Assembly (NCBI GenBank): GCA_963783195.1
Contig: CAWAMV010000004.1
Coordinates: forward strand, 1,984,001 to 2,048,000
Direction of reading: 5' to 3'
Source of the DNA: Croceibacterium_B sp963783195
GTDB lineage: Bacteria > Pseudomonadota > Alphaproteobacteria > Sphingomonadales > Sphingomonadaceae
DNA: 64,000 nucleotides
Shown: piece by piece, positions 1 to 7,151 of the stretch
Layout: every line of letters starts with the position of its first letter
How positions within the stretch are numbered: the stretch's first letter is position 1
The notes under the pieces: generated by a model
Databases searched by the model: none
What the model was told of the DNA's origin: nothing
What the model saw: the letters and a program-made list of their open reading frames with translations, nothing else
Translations under genes and position numbers: made by a program

Positions 1-249
1 GCGCTTGTGGAGGGTCGCCCCGATCTTTGCTTCGCCGCGGCGGCCCTCCAGCTGCGCAGGGATGACGCGAGTGTCGTTGAAGACGAGGACGTCGCCCTTG
101 CGCAGCACTTGCGGCAGGTCGCGCACGATGCTGTCCGCGAACGGTGCGGCGCCCTCCGCCACGAGGAGCCGCGCAGCGTCGCGGGGACGCACCGGGCGCA
201 GCGCGATGCGCTCCGGCGGGAGCTCGAAATCGAACTGGTCAACGCGCAT
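1..249 (-). CDS. queA: S-adenosylmethionine:tRNA ribosyltransferase-isomerase, N-terminal part
   Basis: This is the first 83 codons of QueA; the rest lies beyond the left edge. QueA moves the ribosyl part of S-adenosylmethionine onto preQ1 at the wobble base of tRNAs, making epoxyqueuosine in the cytoplasm. The start reads MRVDQFDFELPPERIALRP, followed by the family's early R-P-R-D-A-A-R-L-L-V and V-F-N-D-T-R-V-I-P-A stretches. The ATG at 247-249 is the only sensible start. It lies 12 bases after the stop of the cyclophilin gene on the same strand, so the two are probably co-transcribed. Recognition rests on the N-terminal motifs only, because the catalytic remainder is not visible. Confidence 0.9.
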   Translation of the reverse strand, partial: MRVDQFDFELPPERIALRPVRPRDAARLLVAEGAAPFADSIVRDLPQVLRKGDVLVFNDTRVIPAQLEGRRGEAKIGATLHKR

Positions 250-261
250 GGCGCGCCGGGA

Positions 262-945
262 TCAGTTGGCCGAAGACTGTTCGGCCGCGGCGACCGGCGC
301 CGCCGGCGCCTGCGCCTGTGCCTGTGCGGCAGGAGCAAACTTCTGCGGAATGCCGTCTGCCGCAATGGTCGCCTGGACGATCCAGGTGGGATCCTCGGGC
401 GGTTCGCCCCGGTGGATCTCGTCGACCGCGGCAATGTTGGAAATCACGCGACCGAAGTTGGTGTACTTCTTGTCGAGCGCGAAGCGGGGATAGAACACGA
501 TGAAGAACTGGCTGTTGGCACTGTCCTCGCTCGCCGCCCGGGCCATGGAAACAGTTCCGCGAAGATGCGGGCTGGCGTTGAATTCCTGCTGCAGATCAGG
601 CAGCTCGGACCCGCCGCGGCCGGTGCCGGTCGGATCGCCGGTCTGCGCCATGAAGCCGTCGATCACGCGATGGAATATGATCCCATTGTAGAACCCCTGC
701 CGGGCAAGCGTCTTGATCCGCTCGACGTGATGCGGCGCCCACTGGGGCATCAGCCGGATGGCCACGCGCTGGTTGTTCGACAGGTCGAGCAGGAGAATGT
801 TCTCCGGATCGTGGGTCATGTCGAAGTCCACCGTGGCCGTGCCTGCGGCGGGCGCCGCCGCCGGCGCCTCGTCCTGGGCGGCGGCGGGCGCGCCGGAAAG
901 GGCAAGCGAAAGGGCAAGCGCGGCCGTGGCGAAGGCTTTGATCAT
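262..945 (-). CDS. Periplasmic cyclophilin-type peptidyl-prolyl isomerase
   Basis: The protein has 227 residues. A signal peptide covers about residues 1-23 (hydrophobic LALSLALSG, then APAAAQ), followed by an Ala/Pro-rich linker to about residue 40 and one cyclophilin domain to about residue 205. Family motifs are visible: FHRVIDGFMAQTGDPTGTGR, a G-T-V-S-M-A-R-A core and the N-S-Q-F-F-I stretch. Cyclophilins catalyse cis-trans isomerisation of prolyl bonds, here presumably in the periplasm during protein folding. The last 20 residues are low-complexity Ala/Gln. It lies immediately upstream of queA on the same strand. The fold assignment is secure; the client proteins are unknown. Confidence 0.93.
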   Translation of the reverse strand: MIKAFATAALALSLALSGAPAAAQDEAPAAAPAAGTATVDFDMTHDPENILLLDLSNNQRVAIRLMPQWAPHHVERIKTLARQGFYNGIIFHRVIDGFMAQTGDPTGTGRGGSELPDLQQEFNASPHLRGTVSMARAASEDSANSQFFIVFYPRFALDKKYTNFGRVISNIAAVDEIHRGEPPEDPTWIVQATIAADGIPQKFAPAAQAQAQAPAAPVAAAEQSSAN

Positions 946-1036
946 GTGTCGTCCGTATTTTCCGATGTGAGCCGCGCCCTATCGGTAAGTCGATGACGCT
1001 GCAATTAACGATTGTTCCGGCGGCGGGCAGTCCGCC

Positions 1037-1546
1037 CTAAAGGTCGCCCCGCCGGCCCAGCGTGGCTACCCGAGCCTCGACCAGGTCGCATACCTCTTGG
1101 CTCACGAAGGGAGCGATGTCGCCGCCGAACAGCGCGATTTCCTTGACCAGCTTACTGGCGATCGGTTGCAGGCTGACATCGGCCATGAGGAACACGGTCT
1201 CGATGTCGTCGGCGAGCTGCTGGTTCATACCGGCCATCTGGTATTCGTATTCGAAGTCGGCCACCGCGCGCAGGCCGCGGATGAGCACCGTGGCGCCCAC
1301 GCTCTTGGCAAACTTGACCAGCAGCGCGTTGAACCCTTCGACCTTGACGTTTTCGATGCCTAGCCGCCCGACTTCCGCGCGGACCATCTCGATCCGCTCG
1401 GCGGGGCTGAACATCGGATCCTTCGAGGGATTCGTGGTGACCCCCACGATCAACCGGTCGACCAGCTTCGCGCCGCGCCGGATGATGTCGGCATGGCCGA
1501 GCGTGATCGGATCGAAGGTGCCGGGATAGAGGCCGATGCGGCTCAC
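1037..1546 (-). CDS. coaD: Phosphopantetheine adenylyltransferase
   Basis: CoaD (169 residues) joins 4'-phosphopantetheine and ATP to make dephospho-CoA, the penultimate step of coenzyme A synthesis. The protein begins with the nucleotidyltransferase signature YPGTFDPITLGHADII, which contains the T-x-G-H ATP-binding motif. It also has LIRGLRAVADFEYEYQMAGM, typical of the family, and a C-terminal ASKLVKEIA segment equivalent to the S-S-T-x-V-K-E motif. The start is GTG (1544-1546), and this codon overlaps the TGA stop of ispA as GTGA, so the two genes are probably translationally coupled. Length is normal for the family. Confidence 0.96.
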   Translation of the reverse strand: MSRIGLYPGTFDPITLGHADIIRRGAKLVDRLIVGVTTNPSKDPMFSPAERIEMVRAEVGRLGIENVKVEGFNALLVKFAKSVGATVLIRGLRAVADFEYEYQMAGMNQQLADDIETVFLMADVSLQPIASKLVKEIALFGGDIAPFVSQEVCDLVEARVATLGRRGDL

Positions 1547-2457
1547 CTGTCGCGCTCCACGATGAAACGGGCGAGCGTGCGCAGAAGGTCTGCTTCCTCG
1601 CCGTGTTGGGCGAGGTGCCCGACCGCCTGTTCGGCCAGCGCGGCCGCCTGGTCACGCGCCTTCCCCTCGCCCATCAAGCTCAGGAAAGTGGCCTTTCCGG
1701 CATTGGCATCCTTGCGCAGCGCCTTGCCGGCCTTGGCCTCGTCGCCACTCGCGTCGAGCAGGTCGTCGGCGATCTGGAAAGCGAGACCGATGTCGCGGGC
1801 ATAGGCGCGCAGGTGGCCCCTGCCCTCTTCCGGCACCTTGCCCAGGATCGCGCCCATCTCCACCGCCGCGCCGAGCAAGGCCCCCGTCTTTAGCTGCTGG
1901 AGGCGAGTAACCGTGTGGAGATCGAATTCCTGTTCTTCGGCAACGATGTCCATCATCTGCCCGCCGGCCATCCCGCTCGCTCCGCTCGCCCCGGCGAGGG
2001 CCTGAACGAGCTCGAGCCTTACGAACGGGTCGCTCGCGGTTTCAGGCATTGCGAGGACCTCGAACGCGAGATCGTGCAGCGAATTGCCCGCCAGCACCGC
2101 GGTTGCGTAATCGAATGCCTTGTGAACGGTCGGCTTGCCGTGGCGGGTGTCGTCATCGTCCATGCACGGCAGGTCATCATGGATGAGTGAATAGACGTGG
2201 ATCGATTCGACCGCGCAGGCGGCGAGCAGCGAGCAGCGCCGGCCCACGCCGTACATGTCCGCCGTGGCGGTTAGCAGCAGAGGCCGCACCCGCTTGCCGC
2301 CACCGATCGCGGCGTATCGCATGGCCTCGACAAGACGGGCCCGGGCATCGTCCGGCACCGGGAGGAGCTCGTCGAAAGTCTCGTCGATCTCCGCCTGTAT
2401 GCGCTCGAAACCGCGTGTCAGCAGGTCGCCGGCGATCACCAGACCCACCGAACTCAT
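1543..2457 (-). CDS. ispA: Polyprenyl (farnesyl/geranylgeranyl) diphosphate synthase
   Basis: The protein has 304 residues and belongs to the trans-isoprenyl diphosphate synthases, which condense isopentenyl diphosphate with allylic diphosphates. The first aspartate-rich motif is seen in SLIHDDLPCMDDDDTRHG and the second in FQIADDLLDASGDE; GGKRVRPLL is the IPP-binding segment. The chosen ATG at 2455-2457 overlaps the xseB stop as ATGA. A longer in-frame reading exists upstream, but it only traverses xseB. Chain length (FPP or GGPP) cannot be fixed by eye. The order xseB-ispA-coaD with overlapping start and stop codons indicates one operon. Confidence 0.93.
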   Translation of the reverse strand: MSSVGLVIAGDLLTRGFERIQAEIDETFDELLPVPDDARARLVEAMRYAAIGGGKRVRPLLLTATADMYGVGRRCSLLAACAVESIHVYSLIHDDLPCMDDDDTRHGKPTVHKAFDYATAVLAGNSLHDLAFEVLAMPETASDPFVRLELVQALAGASGASGMAGGQMMDIVAEEQEFDLHTVTRLQQLKTGALLGAAVEMGAILGKVPEEGRGHLRAYARDIGLAFQIADDLLDASGDEAKAGKALRKDANAGKATFLSLMGEGKARDQAAALAEQAVGHLAQHGEEADLLRTLARFIVERDR

Positions 2458-2702
2458 CCGGCGTCGAAAGGCTCGGTTCCGACAGCCTTGCCGTCGGGAC
2501 CCTGGACGATTTTCTCGATCCGCGCCTGCGCGGCATCGAGCCGCGCCTGGCAATGCTTTCGCAGCTTTTCCCCGCGTTCGTAAAGATCGATGGACTGTTC
2601 GAGCGGAACGTCGCCGCTCTCCAGCTTGCGAACTACGTCTTCGAGAGCGCGCAGCGCATCCTCGAAGCTCATTTGCGACAGGTCTGCACCCTCTTCCGCC
2701 AT
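2454..2702 (-). CDS. xseB: Exodeoxyribonuclease VII small subunit
   Basis: This 82-residue protein is the small subunit of exonuclease VII, which with XseA degrades single-stranded DNA from both ends in the cytoplasm. The family core is clear: SFEDALRALEDVVRKLESGD followed by VPLEQSIDLYERGEKLRKHC and a C-terminal helix ending in A-R-I-E-K-I-V. It is the first gene of the minus-strand run xseB-ispA-coaD and overlaps ispA by four bases. Its 5' end is divergent from purL across about 110 bases, where promoters for both directions must lie. XseA is not in the window. Confidence 0.95.
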   Translation of the reverse strand: MAEEGADLSQMSFEDALRALEDVVRKLESGDVPLEQSIDLYERGEKLRKHCQARLDAAQARIEKIVQGPDGKAVGTEPFDAG

Positions 2703-2741
2703 AAGCCGGTGCTTTGGCGGGGATGGCGGATTGGGTCAAGC

Positions 2742-2768
2742 GATGCCCACAGGGACTTTGAGGGCATC
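2742..2768 (+). other. Inverted repeat in the purL 5' region
   Basis: A perfect 7-bp inverted repeat, GATGCCC (2742-2748) and GGGCATC (2762-2768), with a 13-base loop, lies 45 bases before the purL ATG in the divergent xseB/purL spacer. It could be an operator or an RNA hairpin in the purL leader. I see no known purine riboswitch signature around it. Confidence 0.3.
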
Positions 2769-2813
2769 TCCGGGGGGTGGCGGGAATCGCCGCTGATGGC
2801 TAAGGGCGCGGCC

Positions 2814-5048
2814 ATGACCGAGATCACGCCCGAGATCGTTGCCGAACACGGCTTGTCCCCCGAAGAATATGCGGTGATCGAAGACCGCCTCGGCCGTGCG
2901 CCGAACCTGGTCGAGCTCGGCATATTCTCCGTCATGTGGTCGGAACACTGCAGCTACAAGTCGAGCCGGCTGCACCTCAAGAAATTGCCGACCGAGGCGC
3001 CGTGGGTCATCTGCGGCCCGGGCGAGAACGCAGGAGTCATCGACATCGGTGACGGCCAGGCGGTGATCTTCAAGATGGAGAGCCACAACCACCCCAGCTA
3101 CATCGAGCCCTACCAGGGCGCGGCAACGGGCGTCGGCGGCATTCTCCGCGACGTCTTCACCATGGGGGCCCGCCCGGTCGCCAACATGAATGCACTGCGC
3201 TTCGGGCAGCCCGGCCATCCGAAGATGAAGCACCTTGTGCGCGGCGTCGTCGAAGGGATCGGCGGCTATGGCAACTGCGTGGGGGTGCCGACCGTGGGCG
3301 GCGAAACGAATTTCGACCCGGCATACGACGGCAACATCCTGGTCAACGCGATGACGGTGGGCGTCGCCGCGCAGGACAGGATCTTCTATTCGGCGGCCAC
3401 CGGGGTCGGCAACCCGATCGTCTACGTCGGTTCCAAGACCGGACGCGACGGAATCCACGGCGCGACGATGGCCAGCGCCGACTTTGCCGAGGACGCCGAG
3501 GCCAAGCGGCCGACCGTGCAGGTCGGCGATCCGTTCACGGAAAAGCTGCTGATCGAGGCCTGCCTCGAACTGATGGCGACCGACGCCATCGTCGCGATCC
3601 AGGACATGGGCGCGGCAGGCCTCACCTCGAGCTCGGTCGAAATGGCCAGCAAGGGTGGCGCGGGCATCCGGCTCGACATGGACAAGGTGCCCTGCCGCGA
3701 AGAAGGCATGACGCCATACGAAATGATGCTGAGCGAGAGCCAGGAGCGGATGCTCATGGTTCTCAAGCCGGGCAAGGAGCCGATGGCCGAGGCGATCTTC
3801 CGCAAGTGGGAACTCGATTTCGCAGTGATCGGCGAGGTCACCGACACCGGGCACATGGTGCTCGAGTTCGGTGGCGAAGTGGTGTGCGACATTCCCCTCG
3901 GGCCGCTGGCCGATGACGCGCCGGAATACGACCGCCCCTACCTCTCGCGCGACGAGTACCTGGCCTGGGCCGGCATCGCCCCGATGAGCAATCGGCCAGA
4001 CAGCCAGGACGTGGGCGCGGACCTGCTCAGGCTGCTCGCCAGCCCCAACCTGTCCTCGCGCAAGTGGATATCGGAACAGTATGACAGCCAGGTCGGTGCC
4101 GATACCCTGCAGACGGGCGGCGATGCCGGAGTCGTGCGGGTCCACGGCACGCGCAAGGCGCTGGCCATCAGCACCGACTGCACGCCGCGCTATGTCTATG
4201 CCGACCCGTACGAGGGCGGGAAGCAGGCTATCGCCGAGGCCTATCGCAACCTGTGCGCAGTGGGGGCGCGGCCGCTCGCAGTGACCAACTGCCTCAATTT
4301 CGCCAATCCGCAGCGGCCAGAGATCATGGCGCAGTTCGTCCACGCACTAGACGGCATGGGCGCCGCCTGCCGCGTGCTCGACTTCCCGATCGTGTCGGGC
4401 AACGTCAGCCTCTATAACGAGAGCAAGGCAACCGGCGGCGGCAGCGCGATCCTGCCCACCCCCGCGATCGGCGGCGTCGGCCTGATCGACGACTACGCGC
4501 AGATGATGACGATGCCGTTCAAGGCGGCGGGCGAGGCGATCTACCTCATCTGGCCGGAGGCATGGGCGACTCCCGACCCGGAGCGTTCGCACCTCGGCAA
4601 GTCGCTTTGGCTGAAGGAAATTCACGGTCGCGATGAAGGCCGCGCCCCGCCGGTCGACCTGACTTTGGAAAAAGCCGCCGGCGGCATCGTGCGCGAACTG
4701 ATCGCGGACGGTCTCGTTAGCGCGGTTCACGATGTATCGGACGGTGGTATTGCGGTGGCTTTGGCAGAGATGGCGATGGCGGGCGGCCTCGGCGCCGAAG
4801 TCGAAAGCCACCCGGACTACACCCCCGCGCAGTGGTGGTTCGGCGAGGACCAGGGGCGTTACATCGTTACCGTACCGGACGCCGAAGCGCTCAACCGCGC
4901 GCTGGCGAAGGGCACCGAGAACGAGGACACGGCCCGCGTGGGATTCCGTCGGCTCGGCACGGTCGGCGGCGACAGCCTGTTCGGTGTGCCCGTCCAGAGA
5001 CTGAAGGACGCGCACGAGAGCTTTTTCCGCGATTGGATGGAGGCCTGA
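2814..5048 (+). CDS. purL: Phosphoribosylformylglycinamidine synthase, small PurL type
   Basis: The protein has 744 residues, matching the small PurL that works with separate PurS and PurQ subunits (neither is in the window). It makes FGAM from FGAR, ATP and ammonia in de novo purine synthesis. Signature segments include GIFSVMWSEHCSYKSSR, IFKMESHNHPS, the glycine-rich GAATGVGGILRDVF, and in the second half GDAGVVRV and VHDVSDGGIAVALAEMA. The ATG at 2814 (MTEITPEIVAEHGL) matches the usual N-terminus; an ATG six codons upstream (2796) is an alternative. The reading frame continues upstream through xseB and ispA but has no homology there. It is divergent from xseB and convergent with serB. Confidence 0.95.
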   Translation: MTEITPEIVAEHGLSPEEYAVIEDRLGRAPNLVELGIFSVMWSEHCSYKSSRLHLKKLPTEAPWVICGPGENAGVIDIGDGQAVIFKMESHNHPSYIEPYQGAATGVGGILRDVFTMGARPVANMNALRFGQPGHPKMKHLVRGVVEGIGGYGNCVGVPTVGGETNFDPAYDGNILVNAMTVGVAAQDRIFYSAATGVGNPIVYVGSKTGRDGIHGATMASADFAEDAEAKRPTVQVGDPFTEKLLIEACLELMATDAIVAIQDMGAAGLTSSSVEMASKGGAGIRLDMDKVPCREEGMTPYEMMLSESQERMLMVLKPGKEPMAEAIFRKWELDFAVIGEVTDTGHMVLEFGGEVVCDIPLGPLADDAPEYDRPYLSRDEYLAWAGIAPMSNRPDSQDVGADLLRLLASPNLSSRKWISEQYDSQVGADTLQTGGDAGVVRVHGTRKALAISTDCTPRYVYADPYEGGKQAIAEAYRNLCAVGARPLAVTNCLNFANPQRPEIMAQFVHALDGMGAACRVLDFPIVSGNVSLYNESKATGGGSAILPTPAIGGVGLIDDYAQMMTMPFKAAGEAIYLIWPEAWATPDPERSHLGKSLWLKEIHGRDEGRAPPVDLTLEKAAGGIVRELIADGLVSAVHDVSDGGIAVALAEMAMAGGLGAEVESHPDYTPAQWWFGEDQGRYIVTVPDAEALNRALAKGTENEDTARVGFRRLGTVGGDSLFGVPVQRLKDAHESFFRDWMEA

Positions 5049-5175
5049 CGGGGAGCCGGTAACGGCGGCGAAGCGGTCTCTGGTCGATCCTCACCGATGC
5101 CCCCTCTCGCCGGGGCTCGGCCCACGTCCTTCATTGGAGAAGGGCGCGAGCGGAATGCTCCGCCCGCCGGGCAGC

Positions 5176-6093
5176 CTATCCCGCCACCCATTCGTTCTCG
5201 GGGATCTCGAGCAGCTTGAGAATGCTCGTCAGGTCGCCCCGGTCGATCCATCCGTTGGCGGCAGCACGCGCCTTGGGCTTGGCACGAAAAGCAATCCCGT
5301 AGGTCGCGGCCTGCAACATCGGAATGTCGTTCGCCCCGTCGCCCGTGGCGAGTGTCACCACGTCGTCGCCAAGCCTCGCCGCTTCGCCGCGCAGGACCTT
5401 TTCCTTGACCGAGCTGTCCGTGATACCGCCCACCAGGTCGCCAGTCAGCTTGCCTCCCGCCACCGCGAGGCGGTTGCCCACGACCTGTTCGAAGCCGAGT
5501 TGATCGGCCACCGGGTCGGCGAAATGGTGAAAGCCGCCTGTCACCAGGACGGTCTTGCAGCCCTTCTCCTTCAGGGTCGCGACGAGCGTACGCGCGCCTT
5601 CCATCGGACGGATGCGCTCGGCGAGGCACCGGCCGATTGCTTCCTCGCCCAACCCGGCGAGCAGGCCGACCCGCTCGCGCAGCGCGCTTTCGAAGTCGAG
5701 TTCGCCCTGCATGGCCCGCTCGGTAATCGCCGCGATCTGCGGCTTGATGCCGGCAAAATCGGCAAGTTCGTCAATGCATTCCTGTCCGATCATCGTCGAA
5801 TCCATATCGGACACGAACAGATCGGGCACACGGAACTGCCGCTCGCTCACGACGAGGTCGGAAGGCGAGAAATACTCGTCCAGGACCCGGCGCAAGGTGG
5901 CGCCATCGCCGCCGGGCAGCATGATCTGCAGGACCTCGCCGCAAAAATCGAGCATCTGCGCCCCAGCCACCGCCAGCCCCTCCCCCTCGAGCGCGCGGGT
6001 CGCGGCGTCGAAGCGCATTTCCAGTCCGGCAGGGTCTGCTATCAGGCGCGCGATGAGCAAGGGGGATGTCTCCAGAAAGCCGGTGGCGCTCAT
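5176..6093 (-). CDS. serB: Phosphoserine phosphatase
   Basis: SerB (305 residues) performs the last step of serine synthesis, phosphoserine to serine plus phosphate. An N-terminal ACT-like half (about 1-85) precedes a HAD phosphatase domain. HAD motif I is FVSDMDSTMIGQE (nucleophile Asp in DxDST), motif II VLVTGGFHHFADPVADQLGF, then SSVKEKVL with the motif III lysine, and motif IV ATGDGANDIPML. The start at MSATGFLET (6093) is preferred. It overlaps the 5' end of miaA on the other strand by 41 bases, so the two genes must use promoters lying inside each other's coding sequence. Confidence 0.94.
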   Translation of the reverse strand: MSATGFLETSPLLIARLIADPAGLEMRFDAATRALEGEGLAVAGAQMLDFCGEVLQIMLPGGDGATLRRVLDEYFSPSDLVVSERQFRVPDLFVSDMDSTMIGQECIDELADFAGIKPQIAAITERAMQGELDFESALRERVGLLAGLGEEAIGRCLAERIRPMEGARTLVATLKEKGCKTVLVTGGFHHFADPVADQLGFEQVVGNRLAVAGGKLTGDLVGGITDSSVKEKVLRGEAARLGDDVVTLATGDGANDIPMLQAATYGIAFRAKPKARAAANGWIDRGDLTSILKLLEIPENEWVAG

Positions 6094-7000
6094 TGCAGGG
6101 CCAACCGCGAGCGGCAAGAGCGATCTGGCCGTGGACCTCGCGCTCGCGCTCGGCCAGCCCTGTGTCGTGATCAACGCCGACAGCGCGCAGGTCTATCGCG
6201 ACCTGCGTGTCCTCAGCGCCCGGCCGAGCGAAGCCGATATGCGCGGAGTGCCGCATCGCCTGTTCGGAGCTTGGGACGGGGCCCTGCCCTGCTCCGCCGC
6301 CGACTGGTCGGCCCGGGCGGAACGCGAGATCGAGGACGCACATCTGGCCGACCAGATCCCGATCCTGGTCGGCGGAAGCGGCCTCTACATTCGCACACTG
6401 CTGGATGGGATCGCGCCCGTCCCGCCGATCGATCCGGCGGTGCGGGAAGCGGTGCGTGCCCTGCCGGTGGAGGATGCATACGCCGCACTCCAGGCGGAAG
6501 ATCCCGAACGCGCCGCCGCACTTGACGCGGCCGACGCGTCCCGCGTCTCGCGCGCGCTCGAGGTGGTTCGCTCGACGGGCCGGCCACTGGCGCACTGGCA
6601 GCAACGGCGTACCGGCGGAATTGCCGGGAGCGTGGACCTGCACCCCCTCGTCCTTCTTCCGCCACGAGAGACGATCTACGCCCGATGCGACGCGCGGTTC
6701 GGTAAGATGATGGACACCGGCGCGGTGGAGGAGGTCGAAACCCTGCTCGCACGGAAGCTCTCCTCCGCGCTTCCCGTCATGCGCGCGATCGGCGTGCCGG
6801 AGATCGCGGGATGGCTGCGCGGGGAGTGGTCGCGCGAGGACGCCGTGGCGCGGGGCCAGCAGGCGACCCGCAATTACGCCAAGCGGCAATACACCTGGTT
6901 TCGTAATCAACCGCCGCAAGAATGGCGGCGCGCAGTGTCCGAAAACGCCAAACCGCACGAGCATTTTGAAAGATTATTTGCCGATAATGGCTTGACATGA
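6053..7000 (+). CDS. miaA: tRNA dimethylallyltransferase
   Basis: MiaA (315 residues) adds the dimethylallyl group to A37 of tRNAs reading UNN codons. The P-loop is VALIAGPTASGKSDLAVDLA at about residues 11-30. INADSAQVYRDLRVLSARPS and LVGGSGLYIRTLLDGI are family signatures, and the C-terminal RNYAKRQYTWFRNQ segment is typical. The ATG at 6053 is chosen; a GTG ten codons later (6083), just before the P-loop, is possible. Either start overlaps the divergent serB gene. The stop lies directly before the structured ilvB leader. Confidence 0.94.
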   Translation: MSKGDVSRKPVALIAGPTASGKSDLAVDLALALGQPCVVINADSAQVYRDLRVLSARPSEADMRGVPHRLFGAWDGALPCSAADWSARAEREIEDAHLADQIPILVGGSGLYIRTLLDGIAPVPPIDPAVREAVRALPVEDAYAALQAEDPERAAALDAADASRVSRALEVVRSTGRPLAHWQQRRTGGIAGSVDLHPLVLLPPRETIYARCDARFGKMMDTGAVEEVETLLARKLSSALPVMRAIGVPEIAGWLRGEWSREDAVARGQQATRNYAKRQYTWFRNQPPQEWRRAVSENAKPHEHFERLFADNGLT

Positions 7001-7020
7001 CATTTAATGTCACTTAGCCG

Positions 7021-7076
7021 GCTCCTCAAGCACGGGCTCCGGGAATTTGGGAGCGTGTCACGAGCTGGAGAGGAGC
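7021..7076 (+). promoter_or_regulatory. Structured ilvB leader with competing hairpins
   Basis: Between miaA and ilvB the leader can fold in alternative ways. GCTCCTC (7021-7027) is exactly complementary to GAGGAGC (7070-7076). An internal stem pairs CAC-GG-GCTCC (7031-7040) with GGAGC-GTG (7050-7057), with a two-base bulge. These pairings are followed at once by a strong intrinsic terminator (7077-7113) that still lies 38 bases before the ilvB start codon. This is the layout of a transcription attenuator. I find no convincing short leader peptide rich in Ile, Val or Leu; a 43-codon ORF at 7007-7138 has four Leu in its first eleven codons but runs through the terminator. The mechanism is inferred. 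Confidence 0.5.
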
Positions 7077-7113
7077 GGCCCGGCGCGAGGCAATCGCGCC
7101 GGGTCCGTTTTTT
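7077..7113 (+). terminator. Intrinsic terminator in the ilvB leader (possible attenuator)
   Basis: The stem CCCGGCGCGA (7079-7088) pairs perfectly with TCGCGCCGGG (7094-7103) across a five-base loop. Two more pairs (one G-C, one G-T) extend it, and CCG then TTTTTT (7108-7113) follows. It ends about 38 bases before the ilvB GTG, so it either terminates miaA transcripts or acts as an ilvB attenuator. Confidence 0.75.
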
Positions 7114-7151
7114 CCGGCCCCGCCGGTCGCAATTATGAAGGGGTTTGCAAC

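Noticed and set aside
2736..4343. 535-codon minus-strand open frame opposite purL
   Set aside because: It is a codon-bias shadow of purL in GC-rich DNA. Similar long antisense frames lie opposite ilvB, dnaE2, ppdK and imuB, and none has recognisable protein motifs.
7007..7138. Leader peptide MSLSRLLKHGL for ilvB
   Set aside because: It has leucines but runs on through the terminator for 43 codons instead of stopping before it, so it is not reported as a gene.
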